Source: an uncultured Thomasclavelia sp. (GTDB taxonomy: Bacteria > Bacillota_I > Bacilli_A > Erysipelotrichales > Coprobacillaceae). From it: a stretch of DNA of 45,265 nt. Shown piece after piece: positions 34,474-43,306 of the stretch. The DNA is taken from positions 1 through 45,265 of the forward strand of contig NZ_CALUXO010000028.1 in the NCBI RefSeq assembly GCF_944324745.1. The letters run 5' to 3'. Position 1 is the first letter of the stretch, and the number at the start of each line of letters is the position of its first letter. The notes under the pieces were generated by a model. It was given only the letters and a program-made list of their open reading frames with translations, searched no databases and was not told the DNA's origin. A program made the position numbers and the translations under genes.

Positions 34474-34744
34474 GGTTAAACCCCATGTCTTTTATTATTA
34501 AAATCAGAATAATCTGCAAACCAATTATAAGCGGGATTCCCCATTTAAAAAGCACTTTTTGGGTTTTATGACGGAAAAGATACATGGCTAAAAGCGCTCC
34601 TGGTGAACCACCAATTATAGCCAAACATAATAAAGTCTTTTCTGGAATTCGCCAACGATGATGTTTAGCTTTATATTTATCAACAGCGTAAATAATGATT
34701 GTAAATAAATTAATCGCTAAAAGATATATTAATTCAATTTTCAT
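34448..34744 (-). CDS. DUF1294-family membrane protein
   Basis: 98 residues with three hydrophobic segments. Family hallmark DKYKAKHHRWRIPEKTLLCLAIIGGSPGALLAMYLFRHKTQK (given in two parts: DKYKAKHHRWRIPE then GGSPGALLAMYLFRHKT). Function of the family unknown. RBS AGAGGAT. Eleven bases after the C39-like gene, so last gene of the malic enzyme operon. Confidence 0.9.
   Translation of the reverse strand: MKIELIYLLAINLFTIIIYAVDKYKAKHHRWRIPEKTLLCLAIIGGSPGALLAMYLFRHKTQKVLFKWGIPLIIGLQIILILIIKDMGFNLMSDIPLF
34466..34494 (+). terminator. Terminator of rlmA, inside the DUF1294 gene
   Basis: AGACATG pairs with CATGTCT, with an inner GG/CC, then TTTTATTATT. It lies within the convergent coding end. Confidence 0.7.
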
Positions 34745-34755
34745 TATCTATCCTC

Positions 34756-35325
34756 TTATTTTTTACAGTAAGCAAAACTAATCATTTTAACAACATTAAA
34801 CCAACTTTTTTCAAATAATATCCGTGCTGGCAACTTTTTCAATTCACCACAATCAAGAAAATAAATATCTAATCCTTTTTTTCCTGGCTCATATCCAACA
34901 ATCGTAACCCAATGCCATAAATCATCCCGCACCGCCCGACGACGATGTTTTAGTATTAATAACCCTAAAGGATTACCCTGATCAATACTTGCCGTAATTA
35001 AATTACAAGCCTCTTTAACATGAGGACGACGCATAATTGTAAATGAGCAGTTATCCAATAATTTACTTAAACGCCGTCCATAAATATAGACATAAGGAAA
35101 ACCGCGTTTACCTGGGGTCATGATCTTAAACATCTTTGTCATATATTCAAGATAAACTGACTGATCGAATTTCCTTGTATCTTTATTATAATATATATAA
35201 ATATCTGTAGCACTAACACTGGCACAGCCAGCTTTTTGTGCCCAAGGGTCAATAAACCAGTCTTGATTACCACCATGACCAATCAGCTGGTCATTAACAT
35301 AAATTTTTGGATAATCTAGTAACAT
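34756..35325 (-). CDS. C39-like putative cysteine peptidase
   Basis: 189 residues, no signal peptide or membrane segment. A papain-like triad is visible: Cys in AGCASVSATDIYIYY (near 34), His in DLWHWVTIVGYE (near 139) and Asp in YFLDCGEL (near 157). Spacing fits the C39-like fold. Peptidase activity is inference; family members include unexplained cytoplasmic proteins. Strong RBS AGGAGGG. It lies 25 bases after the malic enzyme gene in one operon. Confidence 0.7.
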   Translation of the reverse strand: MLLDYPKIYVNDQLIGHGGNQDWFIDPWAQKAGCASVSATDIYIYYNKDTRKFDQSVYLEYMTKMFKIMTPGKRGFPYVYIYGRRLSKLLDNCSFTIMRRPHVKEACNLITASIDQGNPLGLLILKHRRRAVRDDLWHWVTIVGYEPGKKGLDIYFLDCGELKKLPARILFEKSWFNVVKMISFAYCKK

Positions 35326-35350
35326 TAGTTCACCCTCCTAATTTAATAAT

Positions 35351-36499
35351 TTATTTTGTTTCCATTACTGCTTTTCTAACAGCTGGTACTACTCTTTGAT
35401 CAAAAACATCTGGAATAATGTAATCTTCTTTTAATTGATCATCAGGAATAATAGCAGCAATTGCTTTCGCACAAGCAATTTTCATGTCTTCAGTAATATT
35501 AGCCACTCTGCCATCCAAAGCCCCTCTAAAAATTCCTGGGAAAACTAAAACATTATTGATTTGATTAGGAAAATCACTACGTCCTGTTGCCACAACTCGG
35601 GCACCAGCTTTTAAAGCTAATGAAGGTTCAATTTCTGGTTGTGGATTAGCCATTGCAAAAATAATAGCATCATGATTCATTGACTTAACCATTTCTTCAC
35701 TTAAAACATTGGCAGCTGAAACCCCAATGAAAACATCACTGTCTCTAATAGCATCAGTCAAAGTTCCAGTAAGTTTTTCACGATTAGTAACTTGAGCTAT
35801 TTGTGCTTGAGCTGAATTCAACCAATCGGCACCTTGTGCCACAATTCCTAAACGATCAACCATGGTAATATTTTTAGCATCTAATTGTAATAACAGTTTA
35901 CAAATACTAATTCCAGCACTTCCAGCTCCATTAATAACGATTTTAACTTCATCCATTTTTTTACCAACAAGTTTCAAGGCATTGATCAATCCAGCACTAA
36001 CAGCAATTGCTGTTCCATGCTGATCATCATGAAAAACCGGAATATTTAATTCTTCTTTTAAACGTTGTTCAATTTCAAAACAACGAGGAGCACTAATATC
36101 TTCTAGATTAATTCCTCCGAAACCAGGAGCAATATATTTAACTGCTTTAATAATTTCTTCACTATCTTGAGTATCTAAACAAATTGGATAAGCATCAATA
36201 TCAGCAAACTCTTTAAATAACACAGCTTTCCCCTCCATTACTGGTAAAGCTGCTTGAGCACCGATATTACCTAAACCAAGAACAGCACTTCCATCGGTTA
36301 CTACTGCTATACTATTACCTTTCCCGGTTAAATTATAAGCTTCTTGCTTATCTTCTTTGATAACGGTACAAGGACGAGCCACACCTGGTGTATAGGCTAA
36401 TGACATGTCTTGCATATTATTAATCTTAACTTTAGATACAACTTCTAATTTACCTTTATTTTCTCGATGTAATTTAACCGCTTCTTCATAAACATCCAT
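35351..36499 (-). CDS. Malic enzyme (NAD(P)-dependent)
   Basis: 382 residues, the short bacterial type without the phosphotransacetylase tail. Oxidative decarboxylation of malate to pyruvate. Seen: SLAYTPGVARPC, VVTDGSAVLGLGNIGAQAA, metal site FGGINLEDISAPRCFEIE and FHDDQHGTAIA, then the nucleotide fold VINGAGSAGI. Cofactor preference is not readable. RBS AGAGG. First gene of an operon with the C39-like and DUF1294 genes. Confidence 0.94.
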   Translation of the reverse strand: MDVYEEAVKLHRENKGKLEVVSKVKINNMQDMSLAYTPGVARPCTVIKEDKQEAYNLTGKGNSIAVVTDGSAVLGLGNIGAQAALPVMEGKAVLFKEFADIDAYPICLDTQDSEEIIKAVKYIAPGFGGINLEDISAPRCFEIEQRLKEELNIPVFHDDQHGTAIAVSAGLINALKLVGKKMDEVKIVINGAGSAGISICKLLLQLDAKNITMVDRLGIVAQGADWLNSAQAQIAQVTNREKLTGTLTDAIRDSDVFIGVSAANVLSEEMVKSMNHDAIIFAMANPQPEIEPSLALKAGARVVATGRSDFPNQINNVLVFPGIFRGALDGRVANITEDMKIACAKAIAAIIPDDQLKEDYIIPDVFDQRVVPAVRKAVMETK

Positions 36500-36583
36500 A
36501 TTAAAACCTCTTTTCTATAAAATACAAAGTCATTATAATACAAAACATGGTCTTTTTACTAATAAATTATTATTATTCTTTAA

Positions 36584-36617
36584 AAAAATAGAACTTATGA
36601 TCAAAAATCATAAGTTC
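36584..36617 (-). terminator. Terminator of the Cys-rich surface protein gene
   Basis: GAACTTATGAT pairs with ATCATAAGTTC around five bases, then a T-run on the minus strand. Confidence 0.85.
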
Positions 36618-36623
36618 TTATCT

Positions 36624-37595
36624 TTAATAAGGAACCTGTGTGCTTTCACCACAGCCACTACAATGATACCCAATTACTGTTTCGTCAACCCAAACATCTC
36701 TTTCACGATAATTAGGGGTAGTGCTCGAATGATCTTGGCACCAGTCATAGTGTCCTCCGTTAGGATTTTTACAATTATCACAAATATAAACCACATATTC
36801 TTCCTTTTCATAATGTCCTGGTACTACATCCACAACCCAAGTATGCTGATGCACAGGTGGGATTGGCGTTGTGCTTTGGTCATTATTACTTTGGTTATTA
36901 TTGTTTTGATTATTTTGATTTTGGGTATTATTATTTGTTTGATTGTTATTATTTTGACGATTAGTTTCTTCTTCATCTTCATCGTCTTGTAAATCTGCTG
37001 GTAAAACTGGATTTTCTATTTCTTCCGTTACTTCTTCATTAGTGGATCCATCAGTTTTAGCAACAATTTCATTATTATTATTGTAAACGACGTTTCCAGC
37101 ATCAGCTAAACTTTGTGCTTCTTCTAAAGAAATCACCATGATTTTTTTATTAATATTAATATTTTCGACATCATCACTATTAGATTTAGCTTCTTTTAAA
37201 TGCTCAGCCAGTTTTTCACTATCAGCTCCAACTGTATATGTGATTTCATAGGTGCCTAATGCCGCTAAATCCACGTTAGAAGCATCAACATTAACATATT
37301 TAATGATATCGCCATTACATTGGATATTATGGAAATAATCAATTCCTTGGGCATTTTGAACGACATAACGATCAGTTAATCCGGTTATCAAACCTTGTAA
37401 ATCACTTTCCTGATGTTTCTTGGGTTCTTTAACCGTATTTTCTAATTCATTTTGATATTCTGGCTGATCGGCCATATAAATATATAAACAGCCACCGACT
37501 AAACCCACAGCTAATACAACGGATACTATTGATACTATGATTCGCCGTTTTTGTGATGACCAAAACAATCTTTTAATCTTTCTACTAAATCCCAT
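36624..37595 (-). CDS. Membrane-anchored surface protein with Ig-like and Cys-rich domains
   Basis: 323 residues. Basic start, one membrane segment (about 19-41, N-in), then outside: an Ig-like stretch resembling DUF5011 (about 75-122, with ALGTYEITYTV), an acidic part (202-210), an Asn/Gln-rich spacer (213-239), and a C-terminal Cys/His-rich domain (248-323) with CDNC (272-275), H282, C286, H289 and CSGC (312-315), probably zinc-binding. No enzyme motif. RBS AAGGAG. Function unknown. Confidence 0.78.
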   Translation of the reverse strand: MGFSRKIKRLFWSSQKRRIIVSIVSVVLAVGLVGGCLYIYMADQPEYQNELENTVKEPKKHQESDLQGLITGLTDRYVVQNAQGIDYFHNIQCNGDIIKYVNVDASNVDLAALGTYEITYTVGADSEKLAEHLKEAKSNSDDVENININKKIMVISLEEAQSLADAGNVVYNNNNEIVAKTDGSTNEEVTEEIENPVLPADLQDDEDEEETNRQNNNNQTNNNTQNQNNQNNNNQSNNDQSTTPIPPVHQHTWVVDVVPGHYEKEEYVVYICDNCKNPNGGHYDWCQDHSSTTPNYRERDVWVDETVIGYHCSGCGESTQVPY

Positions 37596-37761
37596 ATCTA
37601 TCGCTCCTTAGTTAAATGTTCTATCAATTTAATAACAATTTTATCACAAATTATAAACAATAAAAAGCGCTAAATCATTAGGGTTTGACTAATTCTAGAA
37701 AATTAAAACTATAATCATCATACTAAAAAAGTGCTTTAAATCACTTTAAAATACTTTTGTC

Positions 37762-37867
37762 GCTATAAACGGGAAAAGCCCCTTGAAACAAGGAGCTTTA
37801 AATATCTGTATTCTATATACGGGAAAACGAATACTATTATAGATATTTGGGACATGTTTATAATAGC
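37762..37867. ncRNA. Candidate structured RNA with a three-way junction
   Basis: P1: GCTATAAAC (37762-37770) with GTTTATAATAGC (37856-37867, two extra bases). P2: AAAGC-CCCTTG with CAAGG-GCTTT (37775-37799, one mismatch). P3: AAATATCT-GTATTC with GAATAC and AGATATTT (37800-37848), a 6-base bulge and 15-base loop. ACGGGAAAA occurs at 37769 and 37819. Either strand possible; minus would be a leader of the Cys-rich gene. Confidence 0.45.
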
Positions 37868-37905
37868 ATATAATATGTAAAAATGTTTTCAAATAATGAA
37901 AATCT

Positions 37906-37924
37906 ATTTTCATCAAATGAAAAT
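37906..37924 (-). terminator. Weak terminator of the thioesterase gene
   Basis: ATTTTCAT pairs with ATGAAAAT around CAA, just after the stop; T content after it is modest. Confidence 0.45.
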
Positions 37925-37928
37925 TTTA

Positions 37929-38666
37929 TTAATAGTTTTCTAGATACCCACCAAATTCAAAAAAAGTTAATTGCTCATCCAATGATTTAAAGACAACTTT
38001 AGCATAATCATCATCTAAATAACAATAAATTTTGGCTTGAGTATTTGGAGCCATTTCTTTTTTGAAAAAAACACTAATTTCTCTAAAATATTGATCTTTA
38101 AATACCTCAAGAGGAATTACATCTAGCGCCCATTCAATATAACGACTATTATTCATATGTAAATTAACATCTACATCACTATATAAGACACTTCGTGTCA
38201 TCATATAATCCAATTTGAAATCATCTTTGATATCATGATAACTATCGATACTATATTGATATTCTTTTAATTCTGGCATTACAATTCCAATCTTTTCTGG
38301 TTTAGTAATTCGTCGTTTCTTTAAATCTATTAAAGTCCACAATGAATAAATAGCCGCAATTTCATTTCCTTGTTCATCTTCAATCCAATAATTACGAATA
38401 AATTGAATTCTTTTTCGACCGGCTGCTCTAGTATATAGTTTTATCTGTTCGTCGATTTTTATAGGACGTTTGAGAATAATGGTTTTCTTAGCCAAAACAA
38501 AGCCATAATTAGCTCCTAAAGACGGTTTCCAAATTCCCACTTTAATAGCATTTTCAGTTGCCAAATCTGATAATTGAGAAACCAAAGTACTCATTCGATA
38601 ATTACCGCAATAATCGGTTTCTTGATAAGTTACTTTTACCTCTAAACTAGATAATAAATTTTCCAT
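37929..38666 (-). CDS. Acyl-ACP thioesterase
   Basis: 245 residues, two hot-dog folds. N-terminal half: YQETDYCGNYRMSTLVSQLSDLA and FVLAKKTIILKRPIKIDEQI. C-terminal half holds the active region SDVDVNLHMNNSRYIEWALDV with Asn and His. Releases fatty acids from acyl carrier protein; common in gut Firmicutes. Chain length not readable. Its start follows TGAGGTGATGG. Single gene. Confidence 0.92.
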   Translation of the reverse strand: MENLLSSLEVKVTYQETDYCGNYRMSTLVSQLSDLATENAIKVGIWKPSLGANYGFVLAKKTIILKRPIKIDEQIKLYTRAAGRKRIQFIRNYWIEDEQGNEIAAIYSLWTLIDLKKRRITKPEKIGIVMPELKEYQYSIDSYHDIKDDFKLDYMMTRSVLYSDVDVNLHMNNSRYIEWALDVIPLEVFKDQYFREISVFFKKEMAPNTQAKIYCYLDDDYAKVVFKSLDEQLTFFEFGGYLENY

Positions 38667-38919
38667 TCCATCACCTCATTGTAATTATGATAATATAAAC
38701 TACCCCAAAAGTATATAAAAATATCTGTTTCTTTAATCAAATCGATAGTTCTAAACTACCACAAATAGCCTTTTTCTCATAAAAACAAGCTATAAGATAC
38801 CCATTTTTACTAAAAAAATGCTACATTTTTGTAATATTTCAGTATTTTTATGCATTTTTATATATGCTTATTTGGATTTTTTTAGTATAATATATTTATT
38901 GAAAGAAGGAGTATAATTA

Positions 38920-39408
38920 ATGGAGACATTTACAGCTATTTTACCTATATTGGTATTCTTGGCATTAATTTGGTTTACTTATACTAACATTTCATATGCT
39001 GTTACAATCTATCGGGCCAAGAAAAAAGATCATACTTTATCTTTGTGTCTTAGTGATACTGGTAAATATTTTTATATTGGAGCGTTAATTGCTTATTTGA
39101 TTTTATTTATCGCCTGTGTTACTTTAATGGTTATGGCTTTATTTAATGATATTAATAATTTATATGCCCCATTAAATATTTTAACACTCGGAACGATATT
39201 TTTTGCTTATACTTTCCAAAAAATTATTTTTATTGGACATCGTCAAATGATGATTGGACGAGTACAGCTAGATTATCGAAAGATCAAGCGAGTTACTTAC
39301 CCAAAAGAAACTAAATTAAAATTTGTTTATGGGCAAAAAACTTTTCAAACATCTATTCGCTTTGCCGATGATTTTAAATTAAAAAAAGCATTACAAAAGA
39401 CAAGATAA
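38920..39408 (+). CDS. Unknown membrane protein with C-terminal PH-like stretch
   Basis: 162 residues. Segments at about 6-28, 45-69 and 80-100, then a basic soluble tail (HRQMMIGRVQLDYRKIKRVTYPK, then strands) like a small PH-type fold. No family recognised; the layout recalls the PH-like gene at 19528. RBS AAGGAG; TATAAT lies 35 bases upstream. The 253 bases before it hold only this promoter and that of the thioesterase. Confidence 0.7.
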   Translation: METFTAILPILVFLALIWFTYTNISYAVTIYRAKKKDHTLSLCLSDTGKYFYIGALIAYLILFIACVTLMVMALFNDINNLYAPLNILTLGTIFFAYTFQKIIFIGHRQMMIGRVQLDYRKIKRVTYPKETKLKFVYGQKTFQTSIRFADDFKLKKALQKTR

Positions 39409-39430
39409 GGGATACTTCAGTATCCCTTTT
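39407..39430. terminator. Bidirectional terminator
   Basis: AAGGGATAC pairs with GTATCCCTT around four bases, between convergent genes. Confidence 0.85.
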
Positions 39431-39433
39431 ATT

Positions 39434-40960
39434 TTAACTATTCTTATGTGATTCTTGCCACTTTCTTTTCTTACGAGCTTTAGGTTTTTCACCAACAAGA
39501 TAATAACGATAAAAATCTGATTGCTTTTTAATTTCCTGATTAACTTTTTTAAATCCATATTTTTCAATCATTGTTTTCTTACCAGAGAAAAGATTTACTC
39601 CTAGTCCCAATTGATCACCTTCAATTTTAGCCCCAATAGCCGCCAGCATTGTTGGATACATATCAATGACTGAAAATTTTCTTCTTTTTAAATTCTTTCC
39701 ACTAATTGCACTATTAATAATACAGTTATATGGTGTTCGAACATAATCATGATCTAAATGTTTAAAAAACTTCTCTGCCATACTGTTATGATCACCAGTA
39801 ATAATAATGGTAGTATTTTCATACCATGGCTGTTGTTTACACCAATCAATAAAATCATTTACCTGTTTTGATTGACAAGCAATAACATTAGCGTACTGAT
39901 TATCATATTGATGCTGGCAATGCTCGCAGACATATCCATCAGGTGTATGGGTATCAATCGTCTCCATAATAAAATTAAATGGTTGGTTGGATTGAGCTAA
40001 TTTTGTTATATCTTCTTTTGCAAATTGAAATAACTTAGCATCTTCATAACCCCAGAAAACAAAATAATTTTTATCGATTCTTCCTTCTTTGATAGCTGTG
40101 TTATAATCTGAAATTATATAATGACCATGTTGTTTATAGAAATTTGAAGTACAGGCAAAATTACCATCAGAACCAAGCATTAATTCATTAACATAACCAT
40201 GCTGTTCCAACACTTCACCAATCGTATAAACTCCTTCTAAAAAACTCGAATCTTTATCATAGGAACTAGCCGTAATTGGTAATAATAACGGAATTCCAGT
40301 TTCTTGAGCTACCATTGAAGCAATCGTCCATTGAGTTCCTTCTAATGTATAGCTGCCACCAATTTTGTCACTGTGAGAAAAATTAATATTTTCATTAGCC
40401 AGTTTTTCTAATTCAGGCATATAAGAATCTTTTTGACCACCGCCAGATTTATCAGACATATATGAATTTTCTACCGACTCTAAATAGATATGAATAATAT
40501 TTCTTTTACGTTCAGGAAAAGTAATATTTACTTGGCGTGGATTAATGTAATTTTTATCATAGAAATCTGTTTTTCTTAACATATCAAACAGATACCCAAC
40601 AATTTGATAATTATAAATAGCAAACAATAATGCTAACCCAATTGCTAAATATCCAACACTAGTTGTGTTAGATTTTAAATAATTTACGATGCTTTCAGGG
40701 GCAAAATTAGTTAGGAGCAACCCCGCAACTAAAGTAATGACAAAACTAATTGGTACTGTATGCATAAACCAGTCAGCATAAATCCCATCATCCGTACCAT
40801 CCATTGGCACTTTAGAATGAAAGATCATTTGATTTAATGTTTTAACCGAAAAAGTTCGATTACCCCAAATTATTGAAGCTACGATTAAAACCGCTAAAAA
40901 TACCATAAAAATTCCAATTAACTCATTTAATGTAACTATATCCAATATTTTTTGTATCAT
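39434..40960 (-). CDS. LTA-synthase/MdoB-like phosphoglycerol transferase
   Basis: 508 residues. Three or four N-terminal membrane segments (about 12-32, 70-85, 100-120), then a sulfatase-fold domain outside: Glu161 (YLESVENSY), nucleophile Thr209 in LEGTQWTIASMVAQETGIPL, and Asp390-His391 in IITGDHNSM. A TPDGYVCEHCQH insert carries two Cys. It probably adds phosphoglycerol to a lipoteichoic acid or glycan; with fewer membrane segments than LtaS (five) it may be a relative of different specificity. Confidence 0.9.
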   Translation of the reverse strand: MIQKILDIVTLNELIGIFMVFLAVLIVASIIWGNRTFSVKTLNQMIFHSKVPMDGTDDGIYADWFMHTVPISFVITLVAGLLLTNFAPESIVNYLKSNTTSVGYLAIGLALLFAIYNYQIVGYLFDMLRKTDFYDKNYINPRQVNITFPERKRNIIHIYLESVENSYMSDKSGGGQKDSYMPELEKLANENINFSHSDKIGGSYTLEGTQWTIASMVAQETGIPLLLPITASSYDKDSSFLEGVYTIGEVLEQHGYVNELMLGSDGNFACTSNFYKQHGHYIISDYNTAIKEGRIDKNYFVFWGYEDAKLFQFAKEDITKLAQSNQPFNFIMETIDTHTPDGYVCEHCQHQYDNQYANVIACQSKQVNDFIDWCKQQPWYENTTIIITGDHNSMAEKFFKHLDHDYVRTPYNCIINSAISGKNLKRRKFSVIDMYPTMLAAIGAKIEGDQLGLGVNLFSGKKTMIEKYGFKKVNQEIKKQSDFYRYYLVGEKPKARKKRKWQESHKNS

Positions 40961-41083
40961 CTTAAATCAACCTCTTTTTTATTGTTACCAATTGTAGCAC
41001 AATATAATTACAAAAACAAAATATTCTTATAACATACTTTACCATAATTAAACTTACGCCTTAAATATTAACTGAATATAAAC

Positions 41084-41102
41084 AAAAAGGCACTAATGTG
41101 CC
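41084..41102 (-). terminator. Terminator after the folD/DUF951 operon
   Basis: GGCAC pairs with GTGCC around TAAT, then five T on the minus strand. Confidence 0.75.
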
Positions 41103-41155
41103 CAATAAATATCAATGATATTATCTAAATCATCATCTAAAACATCATCATCCAT
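41093..41155 (-). CDS. Possible 20-residue acidic peptide
   Basis: One base after the DUF951 stop, ATG opens a 20-codon frame rich in Asp (MDDDVLDDDLDNIIDIYWAH) ending inside the terminator stem. RBS is weak (GAAGAATAAG), so it would depend on coupling. It may be chance. Confidence 0.25.
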   Translation of the reverse strand: MDDDVLDDDLDNIIDIYWAH

Positions 41156-41156
41156 C

Positions 41157-41339
41157 TTATTCTTCAATTACTTTCTTTAACTTCTTTTCAAAATCACGAC
41201 GGCTTAACATAACTACTGCGCCACACCCTAAACACTTAATCTTAATATCAGCACCCATTCTAATAATCTTCCACTGCATTGATTTTTTACACGGATGCTG
41301 TTTTTTCATTTCTACAATATCATTTAATTTATAATCCAT
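41157..41339 (-). CDS. DUF951-family small protein
   Basis: 60 residues: LNDIVEMKKQHPC, then IRMGADIKIKCLGCGAVVMLSRRDFEKK, the DUF951 pattern with a CxxC pair and a separate Cys. Widespread in Firmicutes, function unknown. It starts two bases after the folD stop. Confidence 0.9.
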   Translation of the reverse strand: MDYKLNDIVEMKKQHPCKKSMQWKIIRMGADIKIKCLGCGAVVMLSRRDFEKKLKKVIEE

Positions 41340-41341
41340 CT

Positions 41342-42190
41342 TTATTCACCATTCCTTTGATAAAAAGCCTCAATCGTATTTTTCATCAACATTGTAATTG
41401 TCATTGGGCCGATACCACCAGGTACCGGTGTGATTCCATGCACGATATCTTTGACATCATCAAAATCAACATCACCGCATAATTTATTATTTTCATCCCG
41501 GTTAATTCCAACATCAAGTACTACAGCACCAGGTTTAATATATTCATGATTAATAAACTTTGCTTTTCCAATTGCGGCAATTAACACGTCAGCTCGTTTA
41601 CATACCTCTTTTAAATTCTTAGTTTTACTGTGAGCAATAGTTACAGTAGCATTTTGATGCAAAGATAACATCGCTACTGGTTTACCTACAATGTTGCTTC
41701 TTCCAACAATAACTACTTCTTTACCAGTTAAATCATAACCAATTTCTTCCAGTAACACCATCATTCCTTTAGGTGTACAAGGCACTAGGCTATGTTGCCC
41801 TAAAACTAATTTTGCAACATTAATTGGATGAAAACCATCAACGTCTTTCTCTGGGGCAATTGCTTCCAACACTTTAGCTTCATTGATATGATTTGGCAAA
41901 GGTAATTGAATTAAAATGCCATCAACAGTACCATCGTTATTTAATGTCATAATTTCTTCTAACAGTTCTTTTTCACTAAACGAACTATCATGTTTTAACA
42001 TTAATGATTCTATTCCAATATAATTACACGCTCTTTCTTTATTACGAACATAAGTCTGGCTAGCTTGGTTATCCCCCACCAATACTACAGCTAATTTAGG
42101 TAAACGTGGATATGACTCTCTAATCTTATCTACTTCTTGTTTTAATTGATCTTTAATTTTGGCAGATATTTCTTTACCATTAATAATCAT
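41342..42190 (-). CDS. folD: FolD, methylene-THF dehydrogenase/cyclohydrolase
   Basis: 282 residues. Interconverts one-carbon folates using NADP. Seen: VGDNQASQTYVRNKERACNYIG with the catalytic Lys, DGILIQLPLPNHI, DVDGFHPINVAKL, the nucleotide motif VVIVGRSNIVGKP and the ending HGITPVPGGIGPMTI. RBS GAGGGGG. Precedes DUF951. Confidence 0.97.
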   Translation of the reverse strand: MIINGKEISAKIKDQLKQEVDKIRESYPRLPKLAVVLVGDNQASQTYVRNKERACNYIGIESLMLKHDSSFSEKELLEEIMTLNNDGTVDGILIQLPLPNHINEAKVLEAIAPEKDVDGFHPINVAKLVLGQHSLVPCTPKGMMVLLEEIGYDLTGKEVVIVGRSNIVGKPVAMLSLHQNATVTIAHSKTKNLKEVCKRADVLIAAIGKAKFINHEYIKPGAVVLDVGINRDENNKLCGDVDFDDVKDIVHGITPVPGGIGPMTITMLMKNTIEAFYQRNGE

Positions 42191-42239
42191 GTAAATACCC
42201 CCTCATTGATTATTAAAAACCATTATACCAAAACATAAA

Positions 42240-43220
42240 TTAGTTGCAAGTATCTAAATAGGCCTGATATTCCATCAAGATCTGTTCTAACTGATCATAA
42301 GTATTGATTTTAGAAAGCTCATTTTTTACTCGAGCTGATGATTTTAACCCTTTAATATACCAAGGAGCATGACCGCGCATTTGAAACATCGCTACTTTTT
42401 CAGGTTCAATTTCTAAAAGGCGTTTACCATGAGCTAAACACTGAGCAATTTTTTCTTGATAAGTTGGTTCTGGTAAAACGGTCCCCGTTTTTAAAGATTC
42501 AACAATTTGTTTAATTAACCAAGGATTACCAAGTGCCGCCCGTCCTACCATAACAGCATCGACTCCAGTTTCTTCAAACATTCTCTTAGCATCTTCAACA
42601 CTTTTAATATCTCCATTACCTATTACCGGAATCTTAACCGCATCTTTAACTTGTTTAATAATATTCCAATCAGCTTTACCTTCATACATTTGGGAACGGG
42701 TACGTCCATGAATGGCAATCGCACTCGCTCCAGCCTTTTCAATTAATTTAGCTACTTCTACAGCATTAATATGATTATGATCAAAACCGCTACGAATTTT
42801 TACCGTTACTGGCTTATTAACATTTTGAACAATACCGCTGACAATATCATAGATTTTTTCAGGATATAATAATAATTTACTACCCGCATCAGCCTTTAAT
42901 ACTTTGTTAACCGGACACCCCATATTGATATCAATAATATCACAATTAGAGTTTTCATCAATAAACTTGGCTGCCTGGACCATAGTTTTTGTTTCACCAC
43001 CAAATAATTGAATACTCACCGGATGTTCATTTTCATCAATTTGTAGCATATCGATTGTTTTGGCATTACCATAACACAACGCTTTATCACTAACCATTTC
43101 AGAATAAACTAAACCTGCTCCAAATTCTTTAATAATACGTCTAAAAGCCATATTAGTAATTCCCGCCATTGGGGCCATCACTACAGGATTTTCGATTTCT
43201 ATATTTCCAATCTTAAACAT
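42240..43220 (-). CDS. dusB: tRNA-dihydrouridine synthase DusB
   Basis: 326 residues from ATG 43220, preceded by AGGAGG; a frame to 43247 lacks an RBS. FMN enzyme reducing uridines in tRNA. Seen: [50 protein letters not shown] with catalytic Cys, and [19 protein letters not shown]-rich hairpin lies about 90-140 bases upstream. Confidence 0.96.
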   Translation of the reverse strand: MFKIGNIEIENPVVMAPMAGITNMAFRRIIKEFGAGLVYSEMVSDKALCYGNAKTIDMLQIDENEHPVSIQLFGGETKTMVQAAKFIDENSNCDIIDINMGCPVNKVLKADAGSKLLLYPEKIYDIVSGIVQNVNKPVTVKIRSGFDHNHINAVEVAKLIEKAGASAIAIHGRTRSQMYEGKADWNIIKQVKDAVKIPVIGNGDIKSVEDAKRMFEETGVDAVMVGRAALGNPWLIKQIVESLKTGTVLPEPTYQEKIAQCLAHGKRLLEIEPEKVAMFQMRGHAPWYIKGLKSSARVKNELSKINTYDQLEQILMEYQAYLDTCN

Positions 43221-43306
43221 TTCGCCACCTCCTGGATATCTTAACAATTATTAGAAAAAAAATAAACATAAATGTATAAAATATTTTTTCACAGCCATAA
43301 TATCAA

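Noticed and set aside
36597-36992. Plus-strand hydrophobic frame opposite the Asn-rich region
   Set aside because: It is the complement of AAT/AAC codons, which read as Ile/Leu/Val; no RBS or family.
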